NCBI GenBank assembly: GCA_902762655.1
Contig: CACWOZ010000010.1
Coordinates: 1 to 51,951, forward strand
Reading direction: 5' to 3'
Source: an uncultured Bacteroidia bacterium
GTDB lineage: Bacteria > Bacteroidota > Bacteroidia > Bacteroidales > UBA932
DNA: 51,951 nucleotides
A program made the translations under genes and the position numbers. Below are positions 7,287 to 15,784 of this stretch, in pieces. The notes under the pieces are model-generated. The model saw nothing but the letters and a program-made list of their open reading frames with translations, was not told where the DNA came from and did no database searches. Positions within the stretch are counted from its first letter, which is position 1. Each line of letters starts with the position of its first letter.

Positions 7287-9136
7287 TGACAACGCTGTTT
7301 CTGGCAGTTCTGCTGCAAATCCTTGCCTCCCGTCCGGCACAGACAGATGGCAAGGTCATAACTATGCATGACGCCGTACTGGGAGGACGTCTTTATCCCG
7401 CAGGTAAGGCCTGGCATTGGGAAGGGAATGAACTTAAGGAGGGCCGCGGGCGACTTGAAAACAAGACCTGGACACTTCCGAAAGAAGACGGGGATGGCAT
7501 AGTAATAGGCGAAAGCGTGTCCCGCAACGAATTCGGAATAAGCGGAGGAGTCTTTCCATCCCCTTCCGGCAGATTCCTGGCGGTATATCGCAAAGATGAG
7601 AGCGCTGTGACGCAATTTCCTCTCCTTGATATCACCACACGCACGGGAAGCCTCGAACAAATCCGCTATCCTATGAATGGAATGGCCTCCGAGCATATCT
7701 CCCTGCTTGTATGCGATACTCTCGGGAACGTGCTTTCTACCATCACCCCTACCGAATTCACGGAGGAGCGCTATCTAACCTGCGTCACCTGGGGCCCGGA
7801 CGATAAGAACATCTTCATACAGGTACTCGACCGCGAACAGCATCACATGGTGCTTAACCAGTACAGGGCTTCAGACGGCTCCTACGTGCGCACCATTCTC
7901 TCGGAAGAGAACCTGGCCTGGGTAGAGCCGCAGGAGCCCCTGCACTTTATCAAGGGCCGTTACGAGTTCCTCTATGACACCGACAACCGCGACGGCTTCC
8001 GCAATATGTATCTCTGCGATACCCTGGGAAACATCCGCAGGCTTGCCACTGCAAGTGCAGACCAGCACTACGTTGCCAACGACGGCCGCTGGGTATACTA
8101 CACTTCGGCGGAAGTCTCCCCTATCGAGAATCATCTGTTCCGTATAGACTTGGGCAAGTACCGTTCGGTGAAAAAGGCGAGGTTCGGAAAGCCACAGCGC
8201 CTTACCTTTGAGGAAGGATGGCACAGGGTGAGTCTTTCAGACGACTGCAGCCGCTTCATAGACAGCTGGAGTTCCTTTAACGTTCCAGGAAAGGTGGCGG
8301 TCCGCACTACCGACGGCAAGTCCTCCGAACTACTGTATGAGGCGCCGGATCCTCTCTCGGACTATTCCAGTTGCGAGGTAGAACTTGGAGCTACGCCTTC
8401 TGCCGACGGCAAGTTCCTCAACTACTACCGCCTCTACAAACCTCTGAACTTCGATCCTGCAAAGAAGTATCCTGTAGTCGTATACGTGTACGGAGGTCCT
8501 CATTCGCAGATGGTGCAGGATACCTGGCTCGGAGGAGTGCGGATGTGGGAGATGCTGATGGCACAGAAGGGATATGTGGTGTATGTGCAGGACAACCGTG
8601 GGACCTCAAACCGAGGGGCGGCCTTCGAGAAGGCCATCAACCGACAGTGCGGACAGGCCGAAATGGCTGACCAGATGGCAGGGCTTCGCGAACTTTTGAA
8701 GCAGCCATGGGTTGACACGGACCGCATAGGCGTTCACGGCTGGAGTTATGGCGGCTTCATGACCATCTCACTTCTTACCAACTACCCTGATATCTTCAAA
8801 GTCGGCGTAGCCGGTGGCCCGGTCATCGACTGGAAATGGTACGAAGTTATGTATGGCGAACGCTATATGGACACCCAGGCCACCAACCCTGAGGGCTTCG
8901 CAAAGACCTCCCTTATAGGCAGGGCCGCTTCGCTCAAGGGCAAGCTTCTGATATGCCAGGGTGCTATCGACAATACAGTGGTGTGGCAGCACAGCCTCAG
9001 TTTCGTGCAGGAATGCATTGCTAACGGAGTGCAATTGGACTATTTCCCCTATCCACGTTCAGAGCACAACGTTCGCGGCATCTGGAGGGTACATCTTATG
9101 GATAAAGTAACTGATTATTTCGACCTATATTTATGA
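7286..9136 (+). CDS. Prolyl oligopeptidase family S9 (DPP-IV-like) peptidase
   Basis: A 616-residue serine peptidase expected to remove short N-terminal peptides after proline in the periplasm or at the outer membrane. A short hydrophobic N-terminus (TLFLAVLLQILAS) fits a signal peptide. Residues about 30-370 are the beta-propeller, including NLAWVEPQEPLHFI, typical of bacterial DPP-IV relatives. The hydrolase domain has Ser487 in GWSYGG, Asp562 in QGAIDNTV and His594 in SEHNVRG, so the triad is complete. It is about 100 residues shorter than typical DPP-IV. The ATG at 7286 overlaps the previous stop, and the stop overlaps the M20 start as ATGA. Dipeptidyl versus tripeptidyl specificity is not decided here. 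Confidence 0.88.
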   Translation: MTTLFLAVLLQILASRPAQTDGKVITMHDAVLGGRLYPAGKAWHWEGNELKEGRGRLENKTWTLPKEDGDGIVIGESVSRNEFGISGGVFPSPSGRFLAVYRKDESAVTQFPLLDITTRTGSLEQIRYPMNGMASEHISLLVCDTLGNVLSTITPTEFTEERYLTCVTWGPDDKNIFIQVLDREQHHMVLNQYRASDGSYVRTILSEENLAWVEPQEPLHFIKGRYEFLYDTDNRDGFRNMYLCDTLGNIRRLATASADQHYVANDGRWVYYTSAEVSPIENHLFRIDLGKYRSVKKARFGKPQRLTFEEGWHRVSLSDDCSRFIDSWSSFNVPGKVAVRTTDGKSSELLYEAPDPLSDYSSCEVELGATPSADGKFLNYYRLYKPLNFDPAKKYPVVVYVYGGPHSQMVQDTWLGGVRMWEMLMAQKGYVVYVQDNRGTSNRGAAFEKAINRQCGQAEMADQMAGLRELLKQPWVDTDRIGVHGWSYGGFMTISLLTNYPDIFKVGVAGGPVIDWKWYEVMYGERYMDTQATNPEGFAKTSLIGRAASLKGKLLICQGAIDNTVVWQHSLSFVQECIANGVQLDYFPYPRSEHNVRGIWRVHLMDKVTDYFDLYL

Positions 9137-10497
9137 AAGAATATATCGAGCAGAACAAGGAACGCTTCTTCGAAGAACTGTTTTCCGTATTGAGGATTCC
9201 GTCTATCAGCGCAAAAGCTGCGCACAAAGACGATATGCGCCGCTGCGCGGAGAAACTCGCCGTGCTGCTGGTGGAGGCCGGGGCCGACGAGGCCCAGGTG
9301 CTCTCCACAGACGGCAATCCGGTGGTCTTCGGCAGCAAGATCATCGACCCAAAGGCAAAGACAGTGCTCGTATACGGGCATTATGACGTTCAGCCGCCGG
9401 AGCCACTCGAACTCTGGCGCACAAATCCCTTCGAACCGGTAATCGGACCGGATCCCGCCACCGGCAAGGACGCCATCTGGGGGCGCGGGGCAAACGATGA
9501 CAAAGGCCAGCTGTTCATGCACATCAAGGCCTTCGAATACCTGCTTGCCAGCGGCAAGCTCAGGCACAACGTCAAATTCCTCTTCGAAGGTGAAGAAGAG
9601 ATAGGTTCCCCTTCGCTTCCCGCCTGGATGAAAGAGAACAAGGCGCTGCTCAAGGCCGATATCTGCCTGGTTTCCGACACCACGATGATTTCGGACAAGG
9701 TGCCTTCCATCAACTGCGGGATGCGCGGCCTGAGTTATCTGGAAGTCAAGGTCACAGGCCCTGACAAGGACCTGCACTCCGGGCACTACGGCGGTGCTGT
9801 GGCCAACCCGATTACCACGCTCTGCGAAATGATAGCCACCCTGCACGACGAAGACGGACGCGTAGCGGTTCCCGGTTTCTATGACAAGGTGGTAGAACTC
9901 TCGAAGGAAGACCGCGCCCAGCTCGCGCGCGCGCCCTTCAATCTTGAAGAATACAAGGCCTTCCTCGATATCGCCGAGGTTAAAGGCGAGAAGGGATACA
10001 CTACCCTCGAGCGCACCGGAATCCGGCCCTGTCTTGACGTCTGCGGCATCTGGGGCGGATATACCGGTGAAGGAGCTAAGACCGTACTCCCTTCAGAGGC
10101 ACACGCCAAGATCTCTATGCGTCTGGTTCCGAATCAGCGGAGCGCAGAAATCACCAAACTCTTCGCAAAGCACTTCAAGGCGATAGCTCCAAAATACGTA
10201 AAGGTAGAGGTCAAGGAGTGCGAAGGCGGCGACGGTTTCCTCATACCCATCAGTTCCGATGCCTATAAGGCCGCATCTAAAGCAATGGCTGAAGTTTACG
10301 GAATCGAGCCGGTTCCCGCACGCGGAGGCGGCAGCATAGCAGTGCTTGCCGAAATGCAGAAGATCCTGGGCATAGATCCGCTCCTGATGGGATTCGGCCT
10401 CGAACGAGACACCATCCACTCCCCCAACGAAAGCTATCTTCTCAGTCAGTTCTTCGCCGGCATGGAGTCGATAGCAAAGTTTTACGAATACTATTAA
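9133..10497 (+). CDS. M20-family metallodipeptidase
   Basis: A 454-residue zinc dipeptidase of the CNDP/PepV-like branch. Metal ligands are visible: His83 and Asp85 in GHYDVQPPEP, Asp in GRGANDDKGQ, the Glu pair in FEGEEEIGSPS, and the late His in DTIHSPNE. The dimerisation or lid domain occupies about residues 200-330 and contains the LHSGHYGG segment. No signal peptide is seen, so it is likely cytoplasmic. The ATGA overlap with the DPP-IV-type gene suggests that di- and tripeptides released outside are finished off inside. The GH31 gene starts six bases after the stop. Confidence 0.9.
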   Translation: MKEYIEQNKERFFEELFSVLRIPSISAKAAHKDDMRRCAEKLAVLLVEAGADEAQVLSTDGNPVVFGSKIIDPKAKTVLVYGHYDVQPPEPLELWRTNPFEPVIGPDPATGKDAIWGRGANDDKGQLFMHIKAFEYLLASGKLRHNVKFLFEGEEEIGSPSLPAWMKENKALLKADICLVSDTTMISDKVPSINCGMRGLSYLEVKVTGPDKDLHSGHYGGAVANPITTLCEMIATLHDEDGRVAVPGFYDKVVELSKEDRAQLARAPFNLEEYKAFLDIAEVKGEKGYTTLERTGIRPCLDVCGIWGGYTGEGAKTVLPSEAHAKISMRLVPNQRSAEITKLFAKHFKAIAPKYVKVEVKECEGGDGFLIPISSDAYKAASKAMAEVYGIEPVPARGGGSIAVLAEMQKILGIDPLLMGFGLERDTIHSPNESYLLSQFFAGMESIAKFYEYY

Positions 10498-10503
10498 TAA
10501 AGT

Positions 10504-13221
10504 ATGAAAATCCATCGAATTCTGCTTGCAGGCCTTGCCTGCTGCCTGATTTCTTTCGGCGCCCAAGCGCAGGAAGAATTTCACCCTATTGCAAACAAGG
10601 ACGCCCAGGTGGTGGCGGGGAACGCCCGCTTCACCATCCTTACACCAAGATTGATACGTATGGAATGGGCGGAAGACGGCATCTTCGAAGACAGGGCGAC
10701 TCTCGGAATTGTCAACCGAGACCTTCCTGTACCGTCATTCAAGGTGCGTCAAAGCGCAAAGCGCACCGTAATCACCACGGATGCCGTAACCATCACCTAC
10801 ACAGGATCCGGCAAGTTCGATGAAAAAAACCTCACGGTAGATTTCAAGATGGCAGGCCCCACCGACAGGAAAGGTCGCCCGACCACGCTGAAAAAGAGCT
10901 GGCACCCCGGAATGGACGATTCCGGCAATCTCCTCGGAACAGCCCGCACCCTGGACGGCTTCGATTACATACGGCCCAGGGAATCCGGACAGTATACCAG
11001 GGATCCCTTCGACAAGGGGGTGGCATCCCGCGACGGCTGGGCACTCATCGACGAAAGCACACGCCATCTTTACGAAAAAACCGATTCAGATTGGAAATAC
11101 TGGGTCGCAGAGCGTCCGGAAGGCGACCGCATCGACTGGTATCTGTTCACTTACGGGCACGATTACATGGCCGCAGTCAGCGACTTCACCAAGGTGGCCG
11201 GCAAAATTCCGCTTCCGCCCAAATACGCATTGGGATACTGGTGGTGCCGTTATTGGCTCTATTCCGACTACGAACTGGTAGATCTCGCCAGACATTTCCG
11301 GGATTTCAGCATTCCCGCCGACGTTATGATAATCGATATGGACTGGCATGAGACCTGGAAGATGGGAGGACGTCCAAAAAGCGAAAACAGGGACTATGCG
11401 GGCGAGAGCAAGGGTTGGACGGGATATACATGGAAAAAGGAACTCTTCCCCAACCCGGCACACCTGCTGGAAGAGCTTCATCTTTATGGATTCAAGACAT
11501 CCCTTAACCTGCACCCGGCATCTGGTATCCAGAACTTCGAAGAGCCCTACAGACGTTTCGTAAGGGATTATCTTTCAAGGACTGACGACCACGACATCGT
11601 GGAGCCCTACTCCCCCTTCCGCATCGATCAGGAAGCATGGGCGGACGCATATTTCAACTCCGTTCTCCACCCTATGGAGAAGATGGGTGTGGATTTCTGG
11701 TGGCTGGACTGGCAGCAGTACCGCAACAGCAAATATATCAAGGGCCTGAGCAATACCTTCTGGCTTAACTACACCTTCTGGAACGACATTGCAAGACGCA
11801 GCGCCTCACTCGGAAAAGATGCCCCAAGACCCATCATCTACCACCGCTGGGGAGGCATCGGAAGCCATCGCTACCAATTGGGCTTCTCCGGCGACACCTA
11901 CGCCACCTGGAAAGTGCTCAGTTATCTTCCCTATTTTACGTCGACCGCGGCTAATGTAGGTTATGGATACTGGGGACACGACATCGGAGGCCACATGCAG
12001 CCCAAAGGTGTACATGAAACCGATCCTGAACTCTACACACGCTGGCTTCAGAACGGAGTGTTCATGCCGATATTCAAAACACATTCCACCAAGGACATGA
12101 GCATGGAGAAGCGTTTCTGGGTTTTCCCGGACCATTTCGACCCCATGCGCGATGCAATACGCCTTCGCTACACGCTTTCCCCTTATATCTATAACGCCGC
12201 GCGCCAGGCATACGATTCTGGCATCTCCATATGCCGTCCCCTCTATTATTATTATCCTGAAGATGATAGGGCCTATACATGCAGGGAAGAGTACTTCTTC
12301 GGGGATGATATCATCGCCACCGTCCTTTGCGAAGCAGCTGACAGAAAGACAGGTCTCACAGCCCGCAAGCTCTGGTTCCCGGAAGGCAACGACTGGTACG
12401 ATGTTTCCACCGGCAAGATGTATGAAGGTGGCACGGAGACCACCGCGCACTACACCATACACGAGAATCCCTGGTACGTACGAGCAGGGGCCATTATCCC
12501 TATGGCATCTCCGAAGATAGCTTCTCTTCAGGAACCCAGCAACGAGAACTGGTATCTGCTGGTGCCCGGAAAAGGTTCTTCCAAAGCTATTCTCTACGAA
12601 GATGACGGAAAGAGTCAGGCCTATGATTCAGACTACGCCACTACAGCAATCAGCCGTGACGATGCTGACGGACGTCTGATGGTGCAGATTGCTCCACGCC
12701 AGGGCAATTACAAAGGCATCTCCCCCACCCGCAAGGTACGCATAGTTCTGGATGGGGCGACCGCTCCCGAATACGTTAAAGTCAACGGCAAGCAACTGCC
12801 ATACGAGAGACATGCTGCCGTCAAGGCCGCTTCCGGCAAATATGCCTGCTGGGGATACGATGGAGAGGAACTCCGCGTGACCATCTACCTCTCGGAAGCT
12901 CCTGCAAGTTCTCAGGTCAGTATAGAATGCGACAGCCGATTCGCCTTTACAGGTGGCCAGAAAGGGCTTCTTAAGAGGATGCGCCGAATCACTCCGGAGG
13001 CAAAGACCATCTTCGCGACAGCCATCAGCAGCAATCTCCAGCTTACCCCGGAACTGCTCCGCTTTGCAGGCACCGCAAGCTACATCACCGAAGACCCGAA
13101 GAATGCCGAAAAGTATCTCGGGGAACTGTCAAAAGAAGCCCTGCAGGCAGATCTTGCACAGTACAAGTTGCCGCAGGACTTCCTCGATAAGCTCTTCGCC
13201 TGGACAGGCGTAACGGATTAG
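10504..13221 (+). CDS. Glycoside hydrolase family 31 (alpha-glucosidase/alpha-xylosidase type)
   Basis: A 905-residue secreted glycosidase. A signal peptide covers residues 1-22 (ending AQAQ). An N-terminal beta-sandwich extends to about 230. The TIM barrel follows with ALGYWWCRYWLYSD and MIIDMDWH. The nucleophile is Asp402 in DFWWLDWQQ and the acid/base is Asp464 in GFSGDTYATW. GYGYWGHDIGGH and the C-terminal sheets including WFPEGNDWYDVSTG are typical of GH31. A tail of about 85 residues after the last beta domain (QKGLLKRMRR onward) is unusual and of unknown role. Substrate specificity cannot be read safely. The stop overlaps the convergent pgi stop through the shared TTAG. Confidence 0.92.
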   Translation: MKIHRILLAGLACCLISFGAQAQEEFHPIANKDAQVVAGNARFTILTPRLIRMEWAEDGIFEDRATLGIVNRDLPVPSFKVRQSAKRTVITTDAVTITYTGSGKFDEKNLTVDFKMAGPTDRKGRPTTLKKSWHPGMDDSGNLLGTARTLDGFDYIRPRESGQYTRDPFDKGVASRDGWALIDESTRHLYEKTDSDWKYWVAERPEGDRIDWYLFTYGHDYMAAVSDFTKVAGKIPLPPKYALGYWWCRYWLYSDYELVDLARHFRDFSIPADVMIIDMDWHETWKMGGRPKSENRDYAGESKGWTGYTWKKELFPNPAHLLEELHLYGFKTSLNLHPASGIQNFEEPYRRFVRDYLSRTDDHDIVEPYSPFRIDQEAWADAYFNSVLHPMEKMGVDFWWLDWQQYRNSKYIKGLSNTFWLNYTFWNDIARRSASLGKDAPRPIIYHRWGGIGSHRYQLGFSGDTYATWKVLSYLPYFTSTAANVGYGYWGHDIGGHMQPKGVHETDPELYTRWLQNGVFMPIFKTHSTKDMSMEKRFWVFPDHFDPMRDAIRLRYTLSPYIYNAARQAYDSGISICRPLYYYYPEDDRAYTCREEYFFGDDIIATVLCEAADRKTGLTARKLWFPEGNDWYDVSTGKMYEGGTETTAHYTIHENPWYVRAGAIIPMASPKIASLQEPSNENWYLLVPGKGSSKAILYEDDGKSQAYDSDYATTAISRDDADGRLMVQIAPRQGNYKGISPTRKVRIVLDGATAPEYVKVNGKQLPYERHAAVKAASGKYACWGYDGEELRVTIYLSEAPASSQVSIECDSRFAFTGGQKGLLKRMRRITPEAKTIFATAISSNLQLTPELLRFAGTASYITEDPKNAEKYLGELSKEALQADLAQYKLPQDFLDKLFAWTGVTD

Positions 13222-14546
13222 ATCCGCTTGAGTATTTCTTCTGTCTGTGCTTCGTAACCCGGTTTACGGAGCAGGGCGAACATATTCTTCTTGTAGGCCT
13301 CCACACCGGGCTGGTTGAAAGGATTCACACCAAGCAGATATGCGGAAACGCCGCAGGCGAACTCAAAGAAATAGAAGATTGCACCGAGGTTGTACTCATC
13401 GATCTTCTCGACCGAAACCTCCAGCTGCGGAACTCCGCCGTCGATATGGGCGAGTTTGGTGCCAAGTGCCGCCATTGCATTGCAGTGCTCGACGTGCTGG
13501 CCTGCAAGGTAATTCAGCTGGTCGAGGTTCTGGGCGTCGCTTCCGATTACCACGCTGCGCTGAGCCTTCTCGACTTTGACAACGGTCTCGAACATCACGC
13601 GGTCACCTTCCTGGATGAACTGTCCCACGGAATGAAGGTCGGTGGTATTGTTTACAGATGCAGGGAAGATACCCTTCAGGTCCTTACCTTCGGATTCTCC
13701 GTAAAGCTGCTTCCACCACTCGCCCAGATACTGGAACTTGGGATTGTAGTTCACGAGGACCTCGATCTTCTTGCCGAGCTCGGAATACAGGAGGTTGCGC
13801 ATTGCGGCATACTCGACTGCTGCGTTCTTCTCCCCTTTCTTGAGGAGCTCGGCACGCTCATCGGCTGCGCCTTTAAGCATTGCACGCATATCGAAGCCTG
13901 CTAGAACAATTGGAAGGATGCCTACGGGAGTAAGCACTGAAAAACGGCCTCCTACATTGTCGGGGACAACGAAAGTGCGATATCCTTCCTGGGTGGCAAG
14001 TGTCTTGAGTGCGCCTTTCTTCGCATCGGTGATAGCCACGGTGCGGGCAGCGGCCTCAGCCTTGCCGTATTTATTCTCGAGATATTCCTTCACGATGCGG
14101 AAAGCGACTGCAGGTTCGGTGGTGGTGCCGGATTTGGAAATGACCACGCATGCGGCATTGCTCTTTTCCACAAGATCCATAAGTTCAGCAAGATAATCCT
14201 CGCTGAGGTTGTTGCCTGCAAATACGACGCGAATCTGTCCTTCAGGGCGTACGAACTGATGCGACAGGGCCTCTATTGCACAGCGGGCGCCTAGATAACT
14301 GCCGCCGATACCGATAACGACCGCAAGGTCGACGCCACGTGCCTTCCAGTCTTCCTTGATGGCTTCGCAGTCTGCGATCAGGCTTTCGGGAGTATCTACG
14401 GGGAGTGTCTTCCATCCGAGGAAGTCGTTTCCTGCACCCTTTTCGGATTCAAGTACATCGAAAGCATCGAGGGCTTTCTTTACATATTCTTTGTAAACAG
14501 ATTCTTTTACGAAGGAGCCACAGCCCCCCAATTCTACTTTTACCAT
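13218..14546 (-). CDS. pgi: Glucose-6-phosphate isomerase
   Basis: A 442-residue glycolytic isomerase of the shorter bacterial type. Landmarks are GIGGSYLGARCAIEAL near 82-97, VVISKSGTTTEPAVAFR near 135-150, GGRFSVLTPVG near 200, GEWWKQLYGESEGKD near 275, the catalytic His in DLHSVGQFIQEG, and the late Lys in NPFNQPGVEAYKK. A TAATTTTG box about 33 nt upstream is the likely promoter. It is a single gene with a divergent GDPD lipoprotein gene at its 5' end and GH31 converging on its 3' end. Confidence 0.95.
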   Translation of the reverse strand: MVKVELGGCGSFVKESVYKEYVKKALDAFDVLESEKGAGNDFLGWKTLPVDTPESLIADCEAIKEDWKARGVDLAVVIGIGGSYLGARCAIEALSHQFVRPEGQIRVVFAGNNLSEDYLAELMDLVEKSNAACVVISKSGTTTEPAVAFRIVKEYLENKYGKAEAAARTVAITDAKKGALKTLATQEGYRTFVVPDNVGGRFSVLTPVGILPIVLAGFDMRAMLKGAADERAELLKKGEKNAAVEYAAMRNLLYSELGKKIEVLVNYNPKFQYLGEWWKQLYGESEGKDLKGIFPASVNNTTDLHSVGQFIQEGDRVMFETVVKVEKAQRSVVIGSDAQNLDQLNYLAGQHVEHCNAMAALGTKLAHIDGGVPQLEVSVEKIDEYNLGAIFYFFEFACGVSAYLLGVNPFNQPGVEAYKKNMFALLRKPGYEAQTEEILKRI

Positions 14547-14578
14547 ATAATAAGTGTTTAATTTTCAACGAACGGGCA

Positions 14579-14586
14579 CAAAATTA
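14579..14586 (-). promoter_or_regulatory. -7 box (TAATTTTG) of pgi
   Basis: TAATTTTG on the minus strand gives a leader of about 25 nt. It lies 13 bases from the -7 box of the divergent GDPD gene, so the two polymerase sites overlap. Confidence 0.55.
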
Positions 14587-14599
14587 CTAAAAATCTTCT

Positions 14600-14607
14600 T
14601 ACTTTTG
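14600..14607 (+). promoter_or_regulatory. -7 box (TACTTTTG), five bases from the GDPD ATG
   Basis: TACTTTTG, then tagat, then the ATG at 14613. The spacing is the same as at 6821, 15772, 45222 and, on the minus strand, 6356. Confidence 0.6.
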
Positions 14608-14612
14608 TAGAT

Positions 14613-15440
14613 ATGACACTGAAAAACATCTCCGTCATCGCAGCAGCAGCGCTGCTGGCCCTGACATCATGCGCCGGCGGCAAGACCGGCTTCCCTAAGA
14701 TCGATCAGAAAGGCAAAACCGCAATCGTCGCACACAGAGGATACTGGAACTGCGAGGCTGCCGGCTTTGCCGAAAACTCCATCGCATCACTCAAGGCTGC
14801 ACAGGACAATGGATTCTGGGGTAGCGAGTTCGATGTGCACATCACTACCGATGACGTCATCCTTGTTTTCCATAACAACGACGTGGAAGGCGTCCGCATC
14901 GATACCAGCGAATATGCCGCTTTTGCGGAGCACCGCCTGGCCAACGGAGAGCCCATCCCTACTCTCGACGATTATCTCACCCAGGGTGAAAAGTCCGACA
15001 AGACCATCCTGGTTCTCGAACTGAAGGAAGAGATTACATTGGAGAGGGAAGACGCCCTGCTGGACCTTAGCGTAGAAGCCCTCAAGGCTCACAATCTTTT
15101 CGATCCCAAGCGCGTGGTATTCATCAGTTTCAGCAAGTACATGTGCGACCGCATCGCTGCTGAATATCCCGAGTTCATCAACCAGTACCTGGAAGGCGAC
15201 TTTAGCCCCGAAGAACTTGCTGAATGCGGAATCAATGGTTTCGACTACAATTCGAAGGCTGTGTTGAAAGACTCTACGATCGTTGAACGCGCTCATGCCC
15301 TCGGAATGAGCACAAACGTGTGGACGGTGAACAAGCCCGAGAAGATGCAGAAATTCATCGATCTCGGTATAGACGCTATCACCACCAATGAACCGCTTGT
15401 GCTGCGTGAACTCCTTGGCGAAAAGGAATACAAACTGTAG
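14613..15440 (+). CDS. Glycerophosphodiester phosphodiesterase-family lipoprotein
   Basis: A 275-residue lipoprotein (lipobox LTSCAGG, Cys about 20) with a GDPD TIM barrel. Motifs are VAHRGYWN, then the metal Glu in FAENSIASL, then SEFDVHITTDDVILVFHN. The usual HD dipeptide after VVFH reads HNN (FHNNDVEGV), so one expected catalytic or metal residue is shifted or substituted. The late barrel has STNVWTVNKPEKMQKFIDLGIDAITTNEP. Glycerophosphodiesters from phospholipid turnover are the likely substrate. An intrinsic terminator follows immediately. Confidence 0.88.
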   Translation: MTLKNISVIAAAALLALTSCAGGKTGFPKIDQKGKTAIVAHRGYWNCEAAGFAENSIASLKAAQDNGFWGSEFDVHITTDDVILVFHNNDVEGVRIDTSEYAAFAEHRLANGEPIPTLDDYLTQGEKSDKTILVLELKEEITLEREDALLDLSVEALKAHNLFDPKRVVFISFSKYMCDRIAAEYPEFINQYLEGDFSPEELAECGINGFDYNSKAVLKDSTIVERAHALGMSTNVWTVNKPEKMQKFIDLGIDAITTNEPLVLRELLGEKEYKL

Positions 15441-15455
15441 CAAGTTTTCTTTACA

Positions 15456-15489
15456 AATAAGCCGGCACCCGTTTGGATGCCGGCTTATT
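15456..15489. terminator. Bidirectional terminator between GDPD and PspC genes
   Basis: A perfect 12-bp stem, aataagccggca / tgccggcttatt, with a 10-base loop between two convergent genes. T-rich tracts are weak on both sides, but the stem is strong. Confidence 0.75.
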
Positions 15490-15491
15490 GT

Positions 15492-15692
15492 TTACTGATG
15501 AAGCAGTTCAGGTTCCTCCGGTACGATCAGCCAGGCAAGAATGTAGGCAAAAAGGCCGCCACCTGCAAAGAACAAGGCAACTACCCATGCCAGACGGATA
15601 ATGGTAGGGTCTATATCAAAATAATTACCGAGTCCGCCGCAAATGCCGGCAAGCTTCTTGTCGGTTTTGCTTCTGTAAAGTCTTTTTGTCAT
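15492..15692 (-). CDS. PspC-domain membrane protein
   Basis: A 66-residue protein: KRLYRSKTDKKLAGICGGLGNYFDIDPTIIR... then a transmembrane helix (about 30-55) and a short tail. This is a single PspC domain, a family linked to envelope-stress responses. No PspA or PspF partner is present nearby. The ATG at 15692 is preferred to the one at 15722 because the latter lies within ten bases of the TATCTTTG promoter box and would not be on the transcript with any leader. Confidence 0.88.
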   Translation of the reverse strand: MTKRLYRSKTDKKLAGICGGLGNYFDIDPTIIRLAWVVALFFAGGGLFAYILAWLIVPEEPELLHQ

Positions 15693-15724
15693 ATTATTTG
15701 GTGTATTAGTATCATAGTACACTG

Positions 15725-15732
15725 CAAAGATA
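15725..15732 (-). promoter_or_regulatory. -7 box (TATCTTTG) of the PspC gene
   Basis: TATCTTTG on the minus strand, about 32 nt before the chosen ATG. Confidence 0.55.
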
Positions 15733-15771
15733 TATATTATTTCTGAAGTTGCAAATATTTTTCGGTATAAT

Positions 15772-15779
15772 TATCTTTG
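15772..15779 (+). promoter_or_regulatory. -7 box (TATCTTTG), five bases from the GH106-like ATG
   Basis: TATCTTTG, then tatct, then the ATG at 15785. This supports the start that also yields the signal peptide. Confidence 0.6.
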
Positions 15780-15784
15780 TATCT

